64,000 bases of DNA. Source: Pseudomonadota bacterium (GTDB lineage: Bacteria; Desulfobacterota; Desulfobulbia; Desulfobulbales; JAGXFP01). The stretch spans positions 86,140 through 150,139 of the forward strand of contig JAHJAA010000020.1 in assembly GCA_018814305.1 (NCBI GenBank), given 5' to 3'. Each line of letters opens with the position of its first letter. The stretch's first letter is position 1. Positions 51,866 through 61,168 of the stretch are shown here, piece by piece. Position numbers and translations under genes: made by a program. Under the pieces are notes generated by a model that saw only the letters and a list, made by a program, of their open reading frames with translations, ran no database searches and had not been told where the DNA came from.

Positions 51866-53032
51866 ATGAACAACGACCAATCAAATCCCCTGGGCATCGA
51901 CCTTGACCTGGTTCCCTGCTCACCTTGCTTTGTGGTGGACGAGGCCCAGATATTACGGAATCTGGCCGTTCTCGATCAGGTTCAACAGCGAACCGGCTGC
52001 AAAATTTTGCTGGCGCTCAAGGGATTCGCCATGTTCAGCATCTTCCCCCTGCTCAACCAGACTTTGCATGGGGCCTGCGCCAGCTCTCTCAATGAAGCCC
52101 GACTGGCCCGGGAGGAATTCGGTCGGGAGGTCCACACCTTTTCTCCGGCCTACAACGAAGCTGACCTGAAAGAGCTTCTGGAACTTTCCGATCACCTGAT
52201 CTTCAACTCATTTTCCCAATGGCAACGGTTTCGTGGCCTGGCTATGACCAAGAGCGCTACAGTTCAATTCGGGATCAGGGTCAACCCGGAGCATTCGGAA
52301 ACCGAAGTCGCCCTCTATGACCCTTGCTCGCCAGGCTCCCGCTTGGGGGTCCGTCGCCGCAATTTCCGCCCAGATCTCCTCGACGGGATCAGTGGGCTGC
52401 ACATGCATACCCTCTGCGAAAAAAATGCCGATGCCCTGGCTCGCACCCTAGCCGTATTCGAAGATAAATTCGGTGAATTCGTCCCCCGGATGAAATGGAT
52501 CAACCTGGGAGGCGGCCATCACATCACCAGGAAGGATTATAATGTTGACCTTTTATGCCGGGTGATCATGGAATTCAAGCAGAAATATGGGGTTACCGTC
52601 TATCTGGAACCGGGAGAGGCCATTGCCTTAAACTGTGGGATTTTGGTCACAACCGTGCTCGATATTATCGAAAATGATCTCCAAACGGCCATTCTCGACA
52701 CCTCAGCCGCAACCCATATGCCAGATGTACTGGAAATGCCCTACCGACCGGAGATCCCCGGAGCGGGACTCCCCGGAGAAAAGGCATACACCTACCGCTT
52801 GGGCGGGGTAAGCTGCCTGGCCGGAGATGTAATCGGGGAGTATTCCTTTGACCATCCCCTGACCATCGGCGACCGCCTGGCCTTTCTCGATATGGCCCAT
52901 TATTCCATGGTCAAGACCACCACTTTTAACGGGGTCAACCTCCCGGCCATCGCCCTGCGCCGACACGGCAACAACCACCTCGACGTGATCCGCCGGTTCG
53001 GGTATGAGGATTACAAAAACCGGCTGTCATGA
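51866..53032 (+). CDS. nspC: Carboxynorspermidine/carboxyspermidine decarboxylase
   Basis: 388 aa PLP-dependent decarboxylase of the alanine-racemase-fold (group IV) type, final step giving spermidine or norspermidine. Features: PLP-lysine in ILLALKGFAMFS, SSLNEARLAREE, GLHMHTLCEKNADAL, INLGGGHHITR and LEPGEAIALNCG. No ribosome-binding site is evident, and repeats abut the start, so translation may be controlled or the true start differ slightly. With speA and the dehydrogenase it makes spermidine without S-adenosylmethionine decarboxylase. Confidence 0.92.
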   Translation: MNNDQSNPLGIDLDLVPCSPCFVVDEAQILRNLAVLDQVQQRTGCKILLALKGFAMFSIFPLLNQTLHGACASSLNEARLAREEFGREVHTFSPAYNEADLKELLELSDHLIFNSFSQWQRFRGLAMTKSATVQFGIRVNPEHSETEVALYDPCSPGSRLGVRRRNFRPDLLDGISGLHMHTLCEKNADALARTLAVFEDKFGEFVPRMKWINLGGGHHITRKDYNVDLLCRVIMEFKQKYGVTVYLEPGEAIALNCGILVTTVLDIIENDLQTAILDTSAATHMPDVLEMPYRPEIPGAGLPGEKAYTYRLGGVSCLAGDVIGEYSFDHPLTIGDRLAFLDMAHYSMVKTTTFNGVNLPAIALRRHGNNHLDVIRRFGYEDYKNRLS

Positions 53033-53082
53033 ACAGCAGACACCCAAAACAGACCCGTTAATTCTGCAGAGATATTGAGAAG

Positions 53083-53277
53083 ATGACCTTTTCATGCCCA
53101 AACTATGACCTCAATACCGACATCTGTCGGAGGGTGAACCAAGAATGCATCCCCGGGCAACCAGGTTGTGTCCTCGAAGGGAAAATCGCCGTCAGCGAGG
53201 AACTGGAAAAACGAATCAGGAACCTTCGAAACCCGGAAAAATCGAAACCTCCCCGACGAAGGACAAAAGGTTCATAA
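53083..53277 (+). CDS. Small four-cysteine protein
   Basis: 64 aa protein with four Cys in the first half (Cys5, Cys15, Cys22, Cys29: SCPNYD, ICRRVNQECIPGQPGC), a possible metal or Fe-S site, and a basic C-terminal tail (PRRRTKG). GAGAAG lies immediately before the ATG. No named family recognised, but the Cys spacing looks purposeful. Confidence 0.6.
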   Translation: MTFSCPNYDLNTDICRRVNQECIPGQPGCVLEGKIAVSEELEKRIRNLRNPEKSKPPRRRTKGS

Positions 53278-53537
53278 TCTGTTAACCACAAGCGTGTCCT
53301 CCAATTTCCCGGTCTTCCCGTTATTTTTTGTCACTATCTGGAACGAAGTAAAAAATAGTCCACACCCTTAGGCTGGATTTATTCAGGTTAGCGCAGAATC
53401 CAAAGATCGAGTGCAGCTGGACAGGTACTATTTTTTTGGACATCTCCCCACGAAACATGATAGGAAAGGAGTAACGGGAGTCATCTTTATCCTAAGGACC
53501 ATACATTCAATCCCAAAATTACTTTGACGGTGATCAG

Positions 53538-53798
53538 TTGAAATCAAAGGCCACAGCTATTACCATACTGCTTCTGTTGGTGGTCGTCTTTACCCTGCAG
53601 AATACCGAAGACGTCAGTCTTCGCTTCCTCTTCTGGAGCTTTTCACTGGCCCGAGCCCTGATGGTTTTTCTGATCCTCTCCGTCGGTATGGTCATTGGCC
53701 TCTTCATCGGCTCCCTTTCCCGACGGCCGCCGCTGCCAAATCATCCCCAAGACCCCACGTCAATGAAAGGAAAACAGGAATTCCGCGATGAATCTTGA
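53538..53798 (+). CDS. LapA-family (DUF1049) small membrane protein
   Basis: 86 aa with two membrane helices (about 6-22 and 38-60) and the LapA-type FTLQNTEDVSLRFLFWSFSLARALMVF read in pieces, then a short cytoplasmic tail. Enterobacterial relatives take part in lipopolysaccharide assembly control. Start is a TTG with GGTGA upstream. It overlaps the acyl-CoA synthetase alpha gene by 11 bp. Confidence 0.8.
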   Translation: MKSKATAITILLLLVVVFTLQNTEDVSLRFLFWSFSLARALMVFLILSVGMVIGLFIGSLSRRPPLPNHPQDPTSMKGKQEFRDES

Positions 53799-55158
53799 CC
53801 CCCTTTTTCACCCGAGAAGTCTGGCGGTAATCGGATTGTCGTCATCCAATGACGCCCATCCCGCCAATGTCATTTTCACCAAGAATCTCCTCCGCTATCC
53901 GGCCCGAGTCTATGGGATCAACCCCAAGGGTGGAACCCTGTTTGATCAAACGATCCATACCGACATCGCCCTCATTCCGGAGAAGGTGGACCTGGCAGTC
54001 ATTGCCGTGCGCGCCGAATTGGTCAATGACGTTCTTGGGCGATGTATTGCGGCAGGAGTCGAGTCCGCAGTAATCATCTCTGGAGGGTTTGCCGAATCAG
54101 GACGGAGTGAACTGCAGGAGGAGTTGGCAAACATGGCCCGAAAAGTCGATTTTCCCTTTGTCGGCCCCAACTGTCTCGGGATCTACGCTCCCGGCATCAT
54201 TGATACCTTTTTTCTCCCCAGTGAACGCATGGTGCAACCATCCACTGGGGACGTGGCCATTATCAGCCAGAGCGGCGGGGTCCTGGTTGATCTCATGGTC
54301 AAATTTGCCGAAGAGGGTATCGGGATCTCTTCTGCAGTGAGTATCGGCAATAAGGCCCTCTTGCGGGAGATCGATTTCCTGGATCATTTTGCCGCTGATC
54401 CCAAGACCAGGGTGATCGCCCTTTACATCGAAGGCTTTGCCGAGGGTGAAGGACGAACCTTTGTCAAACGGGCCAAAGAATGTGGAAAACCGGTGGTGGT
54501 CATGAAGGCGGGACGAACCGAGGCCGGAGGCCAGGCGGTTTCCAGCCACACCGCCTCCCTGGCCGGAAACTACCGGGTATTCAGTGCTGCTCTGGACCAG
54601 TTCGGAATCCTCGAGGCGAAAAACGATCTTGAAATGGTCTCCTTCTGCGAAGGATTGAGCTGTTACCCCACCGCTCGAACAACCGGAAAAATCGGAATAA
54701 TAAGCGGCAGCGGTGGCCATGGAGCCCTGGCAGTGGATGCCTGCTTGAACAGCGGTTTCTCAGTGCCGCACCTGTCCGAGCCGGTGAAGGAAGGATTACG
54801 GGAAAAGCTCTCCGACAATATCCGAGCCATCGCCGCATTAAACAATCCGGTTGATCTCACCGGCAGTGCCATGGAGCATGACTTTGTCGTGGCCACCGAA
54901 TACTTCAGTACTTTAGCGGATATTGACTGTCTGCTCCTGCTGCTTCTGCCCTATCTTCCCGGTATTTCTTCTGATATCGGAGCACGTCTCAGCCAGATTC
55001 ACCGCAAAACCGGCAAACCGCTGGTGGCGTACGTCCCCCACGTCGAGAAATACCAGATGTTGATCGAAGGCTTTGCCTTGAACAGGGTTCCGGTGGCCTC
55101 ATCCATTGAAAGTGCAGTGATGATGGCCTCGGCCATTCGAAAGGAAACCCCATGCTGA
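53788..55158 (+). CDS. ADP-forming acyl-CoA synthetase alpha subunit
   Basis: Makes ATP from ADP, phosphate and an acyl-CoA, conserving energy from amino acid or other acyl-CoA breakdown. 456 aa, same size as archaeal ACD alpha subunits: CoA-binding domain (SLAVIGLSSSNDAHPAN), succinyl-CoA-ligase-like domain (GPNCLGIY, IISQSGGVLVDLM) and the phospho-His motif SSHTASLAG. Overlaps the beta subunit by seven bases. Substrate acid unknown (acetate, aryl or branched acids are possible). Confidence 0.92.
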   Translation: MNLDPLFHPRSLAVIGLSSSNDAHPANVIFTKNLLRYPARVYGINPKGGTLFDQTIHTDIALIPEKVDLAVIAVRAELVNDVLGRCIAAGVESAVIISGGFAESGRSELQEELANMARKVDFPFVGPNCLGIYAPGIIDTFFLPSERMVQPSTGDVAIISQSGGVLVDLMVKFAEEGIGISSAVSIGNKALLREIDFLDHFAADPKTRVIALYIEGFAEGEGRTFVKRAKECGKPVVVMKAGRTEAGGQAVSSHTASLAGNYRVFSAALDQFGILEAKNDLEMVSFCEGLSCYPTARTTGKIGIISGSGGHGALAVDACLNSGFSVPHLSEPVKEGLREKLSDNIRAIAALNNPVDLTGSAMEHDFVVATEYFSTLADIDCLLLLLLPYLPGISSDIGARLSQIHRKTGKPLVAYVPHVEKYQMLIEGFALNRVPVASSIESAVMMASAIRKETPC

Positions 55159-55823
55159 ACAAGTCCCAGCAAGAAATTCTCATCAGGAGTGCCGCCACCG
55201 GTTGGGTCATGGAACCCGATGCCAAGCGGCTGTTCGCCCTGGCCGGCCTTCCCGTACCCAACAACCGCTGGTTGAAGACCAGGGAGGAGCTCCCCGGACT
55301 GGACCTGCCCTGGCCAGTGGCAGCTAAAATCGTCTCACCGTCGGTTGTTCATAAATCGGAGGTAGGGGGGGTAGCCATCGGTCTCCGAACCCAAAACGAA
55401 CTAGAAGATTTTTACCACCGGATGGAACCATTACCCGATTTCGCCGGCATCCTGGTCGAAGAGCTGGTGGCCCCAGGAGTTGAACTCATTATCGGCGCCA
55501 AGACCGACAAACAGTTCGGACCCATTATCCTGGTTGGCCTTGGCGGGATCACTGCCGAACTCTACGACGATGTGACTATCCGCCTGGCCCCCTTGGACCA
55601 CAGTGATGTTGGTGCCATGATTAAAAAACTCAAGGCGGGCCGATTACTAACCGGTTTCCGCGGCAGCCCCCCGATTGCCATGGACCAACTCAGTCGGGTG
55701 CTAATCGATTTTTCTCACCTGGTTATGGACCTGGCCGCCGAGGTCGCCTCCATCGATATCAATCCCCTCATCTGCACCCCTGATGGAATCACCATCGCCG
55801 ACGCCCGAATTATGCTGGCCTAA
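55152..55823 (+). CDS. ADP-forming acyl-CoA synthetase beta subunit
   Basis: 223 aa ATP-grasp subunit partnering the alpha subunit. Motifs: AAKIVSPSVVHKSEVGGVAIGL (read in pieces) for nucleotide binding, GVELIIGAKTDKQFGPIILVG, and the metal-binding ASIDINPLICTPDG. The separate alpha and beta chains resemble the archaeal arrangement; many bacteria carry one fused chain instead. Confidence 0.92.
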   Translation: MLNKSQQEILIRSAATGWVMEPDAKRLFALAGLPVPNNRWLKTREELPGLDLPWPVAAKIVSPSVVHKSEVGGVAIGLRTQNELEDFYHRMEPLPDFAGILVEELVAPGVELIIGAKTDKQFGPIILVGLGGITAELYDDVTIRLAPLDHSDVGAMIKKLKAGRLLTGFRGSPPIAMDQLSRVLIDFSHLVMDLAAEVASIDINPLICTPDGITIADARIMLA

Positions 55824-56018
55824 TGAACCCCCAAACCGCTGGTTCGCAAGTTCGGCCTACCTGTTTCCCCTTGACAGTCTTCAAAATCCTTTAGTACTAA
55901 TGTGGGGTCGATACTGAATGGTCAAACCCTGTCCGGAGGAGACCATGATCCAACAAAAACTGTAAAATACCAAATCCGGTCATTTTTCATAACGCTCATC
56001 GTTACTGGAGACAAACCT

Positions 56019-56780
56019 ATGAAAATCGGCATTATTGGCGGCTCAGGTCTGGATGATCCGGAGATCCTCAAAAACCCCGAGGAAATCATGGTCGACAGCC
56101 CCTATGGCCGACCATCCTCCACCCTGACCTGCGGACGTATCGAAGGAGTCGAGGTCGCCATCCTGGCCCGCCACGGCAAAAACCACTCCATCCCCCCTTC
56201 CAAGGTAAATTTCCGCGCCAATATCTGGGCCTTGAAGGAATTCGGGTGCAGTCATATCCTGGCCGCCACCGCCGTGGGTTCGCTCCGCGAGGAAATCGCT
56301 CCGGGCCACCTGGTTATCCCCGACCAGTTCATCGATTTTACCCGGCAACGAAAACTGACCTTTTTTGACGGCGACACTGTGGTTCACACCCCCATGGCCG
56401 AACCCTTCTGCCCTAAACTGCAAAGGCTCCTGGCCCAAACCGCCGAGCAACTCGACTTAACCCATCACACCGGTAAAACAGTACTCACCATCGAGGGACC
56501 ACGTTTTTCTACCAAGGCGGAAAGTCATATGTTCAGGACCTGGAACGCCGACGTTATCAACATGAGCACCGTCCCTGAAGTCAATCTGGCCCGAGAACAG
56601 AAGATCCACTATGCCGCTGTAGCCATGTCCACCGATTATGACTGCTGGCGGGAGGGTGAAGAATCCGTAACCTGGGAGATGATTTTAAATACCATGCGAA
56701 ATAATGCCGACCGGGTCATCCGTTTGTTCACCACGGTCATCCCCTTGATCCAGGACTTTGACGATATCTGTGTCCAATAA
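56019..56780 (+). CDS. mtnP: S-methyl-5'-thioadenosine phosphorylase
   Basis: Phosphorolyses methylthioadenosine to adenine and methylthioribose-1-phosphate. 253 aa with GIIGGSGLDDPE at the N-terminus, GPRFSTKAESHMFR, NMSTVPEVNLAREQKIHYA and MSTDYDCWRE; the Asp residues in the last motif mark MTA phosphorylase rather than purine nucleoside phosphorylase. GGAG precedes the ATG at 56019. Followed 23 bp later by apt, which would salvage the adenine released. Confidence 0.93.
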   Translation: MKIGIIGGSGLDDPEILKNPEEIMVDSPYGRPSSTLTCGRIEGVEVAILARHGKNHSIPPSKVNFRANIWALKEFGCSHILAATAVGSLREEIAPGHLVIPDQFIDFTRQRKLTFFDGDTVVHTPMAEPFCPKLQRLLAQTAEQLDLTHHTGKTVLTIEGPRFSTKAESHMFRTWNADVINMSTVPEVNLAREQKIHYAAVAMSTDYDCWREGEESVTWEMILNTMRNNADRVIRLFTTVIPLIQDFDDICVQ

Positions 56781-56803
56781 CGACTTTTATTCAGGAGAAA
56801 GCC

Positions 56804-57337
56804 ATGCCCATCAAACAGAGAATCCGCACCGTACCGGACTACCCCAAAAAGGGGATCATGTTTCGCGATATCACCACCCTGATCAAAGACCCGGTCGGTT
56901 TTCGCCTGGTGATCGATAATTTTACCCAACGCTATCTCTCCGGCGAAATCCCCTTCGATGTCATCGTCGGCATTGAGGCCCGGGGATTTATCTTAGGTGG
57001 GGCCCTTTCCTATACCCTGGGTAAGGGCTTTGTGCCGATCCGCAAGGCCGGCAAACTCCCGGCCGAGGTGGAGAAACAGGAATACTCCCTGGAATACGGC
57101 ACCGACACCATTGAAATCCATAAGGATGCCTTCCTCGCCGGCGCCCGGATCCTGGTGATTGACGACCTGTTGGCCACCGGTGGTACGGCCCTGGCCGCAG
57201 CGTCCTTGATCGAGAAGATCGGCGGGGTGGTGGCGGAGATGGCCTTTATTGTGAATTTGCCCGATGTGGGCGGAGAGAAGAAACTACACGAGAAGGGGTA
57301 TAAAACATATTCCTTAACGGAATTTGAAGGCGATTAA
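56804..57337 (+). CDS. apt: Adenine phosphoribosyltransferase
   Basis: Converts adenine and PRPP to AMP. 177 aa with the N-terminal YPKKGIMFRDITTL, GIEARGFILGGALSYTLG and the PRPP loop VLVIDDLLATGGTALAA. AGGAG precedes the start. Directly after MTA phosphorylase, so the pair forms an adenine recycling unit. Convergent with mutY, 24 bp apart. Confidence 0.95.
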   Translation: MPIKQRIRTVPDYPKKGIMFRDITTLIKDPVGFRLVIDNFTQRYLSGEIPFDVIVGIEARGFILGGALSYTLGKGFVPIRKAGKLPAEVEKQEYSLEYGTDTIEIHKDAFLAGARILVIDDLLATGGTALAAASLIEKIGGVVAEMAFIVNLPDVGGEKKLHEKGYKTYSLTEFEGD

Positions 57338-57361
57338 GGCGCATAGTTGACTTTCCCATAA

Positions 57362-58441
57362 TCATTGCCGGGAATTTGCCAAAAGATGATTGAGCAACTG
57401 CCGGTGGGCTGATGGGTATGCGTACTGATCCAGTTCTGCCAGCGGTAGCCAGCGAGAATTTTGCGATCGAGCAAATATGCCCTGCGGGAGTGGGCCGGGA
57501 AGTTCGCAGGAATACCCCCGTAACACTATCCGATACTTGGTGAAGGAGGTTTGGAACCTTCCCACAACCTTCACATTTTTAACGATAAAGCCAGGATCTG
57601 CGCCCACTGCACGGCTCAGCGTCTGCCGGGGCGTTTCCCCGGCAGCCATCTCCCCACCGGGAAATTCCCAGAGGTTCCCCCACCGGCCTGTGGTTGGTCG
57701 CTGCCGGATATATATCAGACCTTCACAGAGAATAACCGCCACCACCAGATTCATGGGGATCAACGATTGGGGCCGAGAGGGAATCGGGCGTTGGGGTACC
57801 GTTCCCCGGGCCAGGCTGAGACATGAATCGACCAACGGACAGATCCCGCAATCCGGTTGTCCCGGCCGACAAACCAAGGCCCCAAGTTCCATCAAGGCCT
57901 GATTGTACTCTCGGGCTCCCCCTTTCGGCAACAGTTCCAGTCCCTTCTGTCGACAGAACTCATGGACAGCAGGTTCCTTCACCGGCTGATCCAGATCAAA
58001 GAGCCGACAAAAGAGCCGTTTCACATTGCCGTCCACCACCACATAATCAGCCTGGAAGGCAATACTCATGATGGCGGCGGCCGTATACTCCCCTATCCCA
58101 GGCAAAGCCAGCAGGGCCTGGTGGGTATCAGGAAGCAATCCCCCATGGTCTCGGAGAATCACCTCAGCGCATTTTCTGATATTTCGCACCCGAGAATAGT
58201 ATCCCAACCCCTCCCAATACTTATTGAGTTCAGCCGGGTCCGCTTCCGCTATTGCCATCACATCCGGAAAGCGCTCCTGCCAGCGAACAAAAAACGGTAC
58301 TACCCGATCCATCTGGGTCTGCTGGAGCATGATCTCCGAGATCCAGACCTGATAGGGGTTATAGCTCTCCCGCCAAGGCAGATGCCGATGATGTCCTCGA
58401 AACCAATCCAGGAGTTTTTTGGTTACCTCATCCATAAACAT
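57362..58441 (-). CDS. mutY: A/G-specific adenine DNA glycosylase MutY
   Basis: Removes adenine mispaired with 8-oxoguanine. 359 aa: HhH-GPD domain with catalytic Glu in SEIMLQQTQ, hairpin LPGIGEYTAAAI and catalytic Asp in VVVDGNVKRL; the [4Fe-4S] loop C-x6-C-x2-C-x5-C (CRPGQPDCGICPLVDSC); and a C-terminal Nudix-like 8-oxoG recognition domain (EFPGGEMAAGETPRQTL). ATGs at 58441 and 58435 are both possible and neither has a ribosome-binding site. Divergent from the J-domain gene with only 20 bp between. Confidence 0.95.
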   Translation of the reverse strand: MFMDEVTKKLLDWFRGHHRHLPWRESYNPYQVWISEIMLQQTQMDRVVPFFVRWQERFPDVMAIAEADPAELNKYWEGLGYYSRVRNIRKCAEVILRDHGGLLPDTHQALLALPGIGEYTAAAIMSIAFQADYVVVDGNVKRLFCRLFDLDQPVKEPAVHEFCRQKGLELLPKGGAREYNQALMELGALVCRPGQPDCGICPLVDSCLSLARGTVPQRPIPSRPQSLIPMNLVVAVILCEGLIYIRQRPTTGRWGNLWEFPGGEMAAGETPRQTLSRAVGADPGFIVKNVKVVGRFQTSFTKYRIVLRGYSCELPGPLPQGIFARSQNSRWLPLAELDQYAYPSAHRQLLNHLLANSRQ

Positions 58442-58461
58442 GTATATATTTAAGGGTAATC

Positions 58462-59469
58462 ATGTATCTCGCGATCCGAAAAACCAACCGGGAAGTGCAT
58501 TACGTTATTCGGGAATCTGTGCTTTCCGACGATGGTAGCTCCTATCTGAGTCGGGACCTGTTTGACCTGGGGAGTACTCCTGAACAATGGCTCCAATATC
58601 CGGGGGGCTACGCCGTTATTGTTGACCCGGAGGTAGAATCCCAGATCCACTCGATCAACCCATTGATGAATCTGGATGAACTGGAGGAACTGCTCGATCC
58701 CTTCATCAACCCAGAGATTCGCAACCGAGCGGAACTCTTCCGCCACCGCTACCGCACTAACCCATCACCCAAACTTACTCCAGCAGAAATAGAGCGGATT
58801 GGGAAAATCCATCTATTCGACAAACGCCGACTCCTGTATCTTCGCAACGGTTCTCTCGACCAAAACGCCATGACCAGAACCCCGGGGAAACTCTTCCGGC
58901 CTCTGCTCGATAAATCCCGCGATGAAATAGAACAATACCTGCTCCGGCAGGAAAGCGCACTTGAACCGGAGGAATACCGACAATACGCCTTTGTCGTCTT
59001 TAACGTCCAGCGCTCTTTCTCCGAAATAAGCGCCCGGGTAATGCCGGCAGCCCTTGACCAGAAAAAGATGGCCGACCGCTTTGAAGAGGCCTTTTGTGAG
59101 ATCAGAAACGATGCAACCTATGCCTTCGGGCTCAAAGAAACCGACCTGATCACCTACCTCAGCCGCTATGTCGTGATGTTTTACGACCACCAGTTCCCGG
59201 AAATATCACATGCCGATGATTTCATCCAACGGTTCATGAACAACCACCGGCAATTCCACTTCCCGAGCCGCAACAGGGATGAGACCTACGAGCGTGCCGC
59301 AGAAATTTTCGGGGAAGAGCGGCAGAATCTCGAAAAAATGAGTCACCGTGAACTCAAACGACTCTACCGGAAATTCGCCCATGCCCATCATCCCGATAAA
59401 GGTGGCAATCAAGAAGATTTCGTCGAAACAACCGAATTATATCAAACGATCATCAAAGGAAAAAAGTGA
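58462..59469 (+). CDS. Protein with C-terminal DnaJ domain
   Basis: 335 aa. The last 45 residues form a J domain (HRELKRLYRKFAHAHHPDKGG, with the HPD tripeptide that stimulates DnaK). The first 280 residues are unrecognised, soluble and rich in charged helices, with many Arg/Phe (FNVQRSFSEISARV, YVVMFYDHQFPE). A J domain at the C-terminus is the reverse of DnaJ/CbpA order; the N-terminal part may be a client-binding or targeting module. Start at 58462 has AAGGG upstream. Confidence 0.85.
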   Translation: MYLAIRKTNREVHYVIRESVLSDDGSSYLSRDLFDLGSTPEQWLQYPGGYAVIVDPEVESQIHSINPLMNLDELEELLDPFINPEIRNRAELFRHRYRTNPSPKLTPAEIERIGKIHLFDKRRLLYLRNGSLDQNAMTRTPGKLFRPLLDKSRDEIEQYLLRQESALEPEEYRQYAFVVFNVQRSFSEISARVMPAALDQKKMADRFEEAFCEIRNDATYAFGLKETDLITYLSRYVVMFYDHQFPEISHADDFIQRFMNNHRQFHFPSRNRDETYERAAEIFGEERQNLEKMSHRELKRLYRKFAHAHHPDKGGNQEDFVETTELYQTIIKGKK

Positions 59470-59590
59470 AGAAGAAGCCCCCTGCCTGAGGGCCAAAGGC
59501 GAAAAGATCACAGGAGGGTTTGAAAAATGGCTTCCCTCACATTTTCCTCATCCTGTGATTAGTTCTATGAAGGATTTTGCCGTTAAACTT

Positions 59591-60190
59591 TTAATCAACC
59601 CAGGCCTTGATATAATTGCAGCTTGAGTCAGGGCATTCCCAAAATTTTCCCTTCCGATGTTTCCCTTCGGTCACCTGAAGTCCCATGGGCGCCCCACATT
59701 TCGGACAGTCAGGATTCATTTCCTTGATCGCCAAACGACGAAAGGAACCCGTAACAGTGGCTCGAATCGTATCGATAATCAGCGAGAGCTTCGCCTGGGG
59801 CATCTTATTCACCAGATCGACAAACTCCTTGCCATCTAGCATAGTAATATTTTTTCCTACGCCACGAGCTCTAACTTCCTCGGACAGTTCACCAGTCGTT
59901 ATTAAATATCCACTGGAAAGTTTGACCGATTCTATCATGGAGCGATAACGATCAAGAACATCAACTGTGACAGGAGGAGGGGCAACATGACACTGGCAAA
60001 GGGCAAAGGGGGTCTTATTCAACTTATGAAACAGTATCTCGACCTCACTCAGCCCTGGTCCCGAACCGGTCCCGGTGGGCTTGATCATGAAACCCATCTG
60101 ATCAAAAAAAACCCTGGTGATCTCGATAAAAATCGGCAGATCAATCCTGGACAAAATATCCTTTTTCAACATCTTAAATTCATGTCCCAT
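59591..60190 (-). CDS. Putative Mrr-like endonuclease-domain protein with topoisomerase-type zinc ribbon
   Basis: 199 aa. The N-terminal 140 residues resemble the restriction-endonuclease-like (Mrr) fold: PGLSEVEILFHKL, FALCQCHV and SGYLITTGELSEEVRARG, although the usual QCKR is changed to QCHV, so activity is uncertain. The C-terminal 45 residues are a zinc ribbon of topoisomerase type (CPKCGAPMGLQ, WECPDSSCNYI). ATGs at 60190 and 60172 are possible; no clear ribosome-binding site. Could be a DNA-damage or phage-defence nuclease; evidence is motif-level only. Confidence 0.65.
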   Translation of the reverse strand: MGHEFKMLKKDILSRIDLPIFIEITRVFFDQMGFMIKPTGTGSGPGLSEVEILFHKLNKTPFALCQCHVAPPPVTVDVLDRYRSMIESVKLSSGYLITTGELSEEVRARGVGKNITMLDGKEFVDLVNKMPQAKLSLIIDTIRATVTGSFRRLAIKEMNPDCPKCGAPMGLQVTEGKHRKGKFWECPDSSCNYIKAWVD

Positions 60191-60766
60191 CGTTCACGGG
60201 TGCATCGTCTCTCCCACGGTGACATCTTCCTCCCGCAGGTGACGATACGACACATAGCCGCCCACGATGAGCACGTCAGCGCTCTTTCCGGACGCCTTCC
60301 CGGATCATCTGACATATAACATATCAAACATTAAAAAAGCTTCACCGGAATCTTTAAAAAAAATGAGATACCTCCGTTATAAAATAAAAATTCATAAACG
60401 TACCATACATATGCCGTCTAGCCCGGATATTCCGCACATAGAAAAGGCGTAACCATAAAAATTCTTTCCCCTTCAGCTGGTTAGAACGAACAACAAAGAA
60501 GATCACGCCATGACAAACGGGACCAATAAAAATCTATACGGGCCGAAATCTACAAAATTGCGGTTGGCATAGTGTTGAATAATGTATACTAATACTATTA
60601 ATTCCCTGTCCTCTCTCTTGACGGCATCAGATACTTGCCACTAAAAGTTCAGAACCAACCAAAGGGAACTCTTGGACGTTCAGTTCCCGGATAATGCATG
60701 CTGCTGGGGTCTTCTGACACCGAGAAAACAACATTAATATTAAATACTTACACGATTGGATGCAAA
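60191..60766. other. AT-rich gene-poor interval
   Basis: About 575 bp without a credible gene. The left part overlaps antisense open stretches of no coding character. A TTGGCA with TATACT near 60565-60590 could be a weak promoter for the bacteriohaemerythrin gene, but the 15 bp spacing is poor. Confidence 0.4.
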
Positions 60767-61168
60767 ATGAAATGGAAAGAAGAATTTCAACACGGAATCA
60801 TCTGGCAAGATTTTCAGCACAAGCAATTAGTCGGGAACATCAATGCTCTTATTAGCTCAGTAACAACCGGCAACATTGACGAAAAGACATTCAGAAAAAC
60901 TGCACGTTTTGTAGTCGAATACTGCAATACTCACTTTAAAATCGAAGAAGCCTACATGAAAAGCCATGGCTACCCTCGGACAAACGCTCACGTTGCTCAA
61001 CATAATGAGTTCATTAAAGAGCTGAACATGCTATTACACGAGGACAGTGCTGATTATTCAGAGAAATCCAGCGTGCTATTAAACAACTTATTAAAATTAT
61101 TTGCAGAACACATCTTGACCACCGACAAATACTTTGCACAATTTTTGATCAAACATAAATTAGTATAA
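60767..61168 (+). CDS. Bacteriohaemerythrin (first copy)
   Basis: 133 aa single-domain haemerythrin that binds O2 at a di-iron site. Iron ligands are visible: His in WQDFQHKQL, His/Glu in THFKIEEAYM, His residues in YPRTNAHVAQHNEF and His/Asp in EHILTTDKYFAQF. The start at 60767 (KWKEEF next) has GGA seven bases upstream and matches family N-termini; an ATG at 60698 adds 23 unrelated residues. Stands alone in AT-rich surroundings. Confidence 0.9.
   Translation: MKWKEEFQHGIIWQDFQHKQLVGNINALISSVTTGNIDEKTFRKTARFVVEYCNTHFKIEEAYMKSHGYPRTNAHVAQHNEFIKELNMLLHEDSADYSEKSSVLLNNLLKLFAEHILTTDKYFAQFLIKHKLV

Noticed and set aside
57857..58453. 198-codon plus-strand frame opposite mutY
   Set aside because: Antisense to intact MutY motifs and compositionally odd; treated as a shadow.
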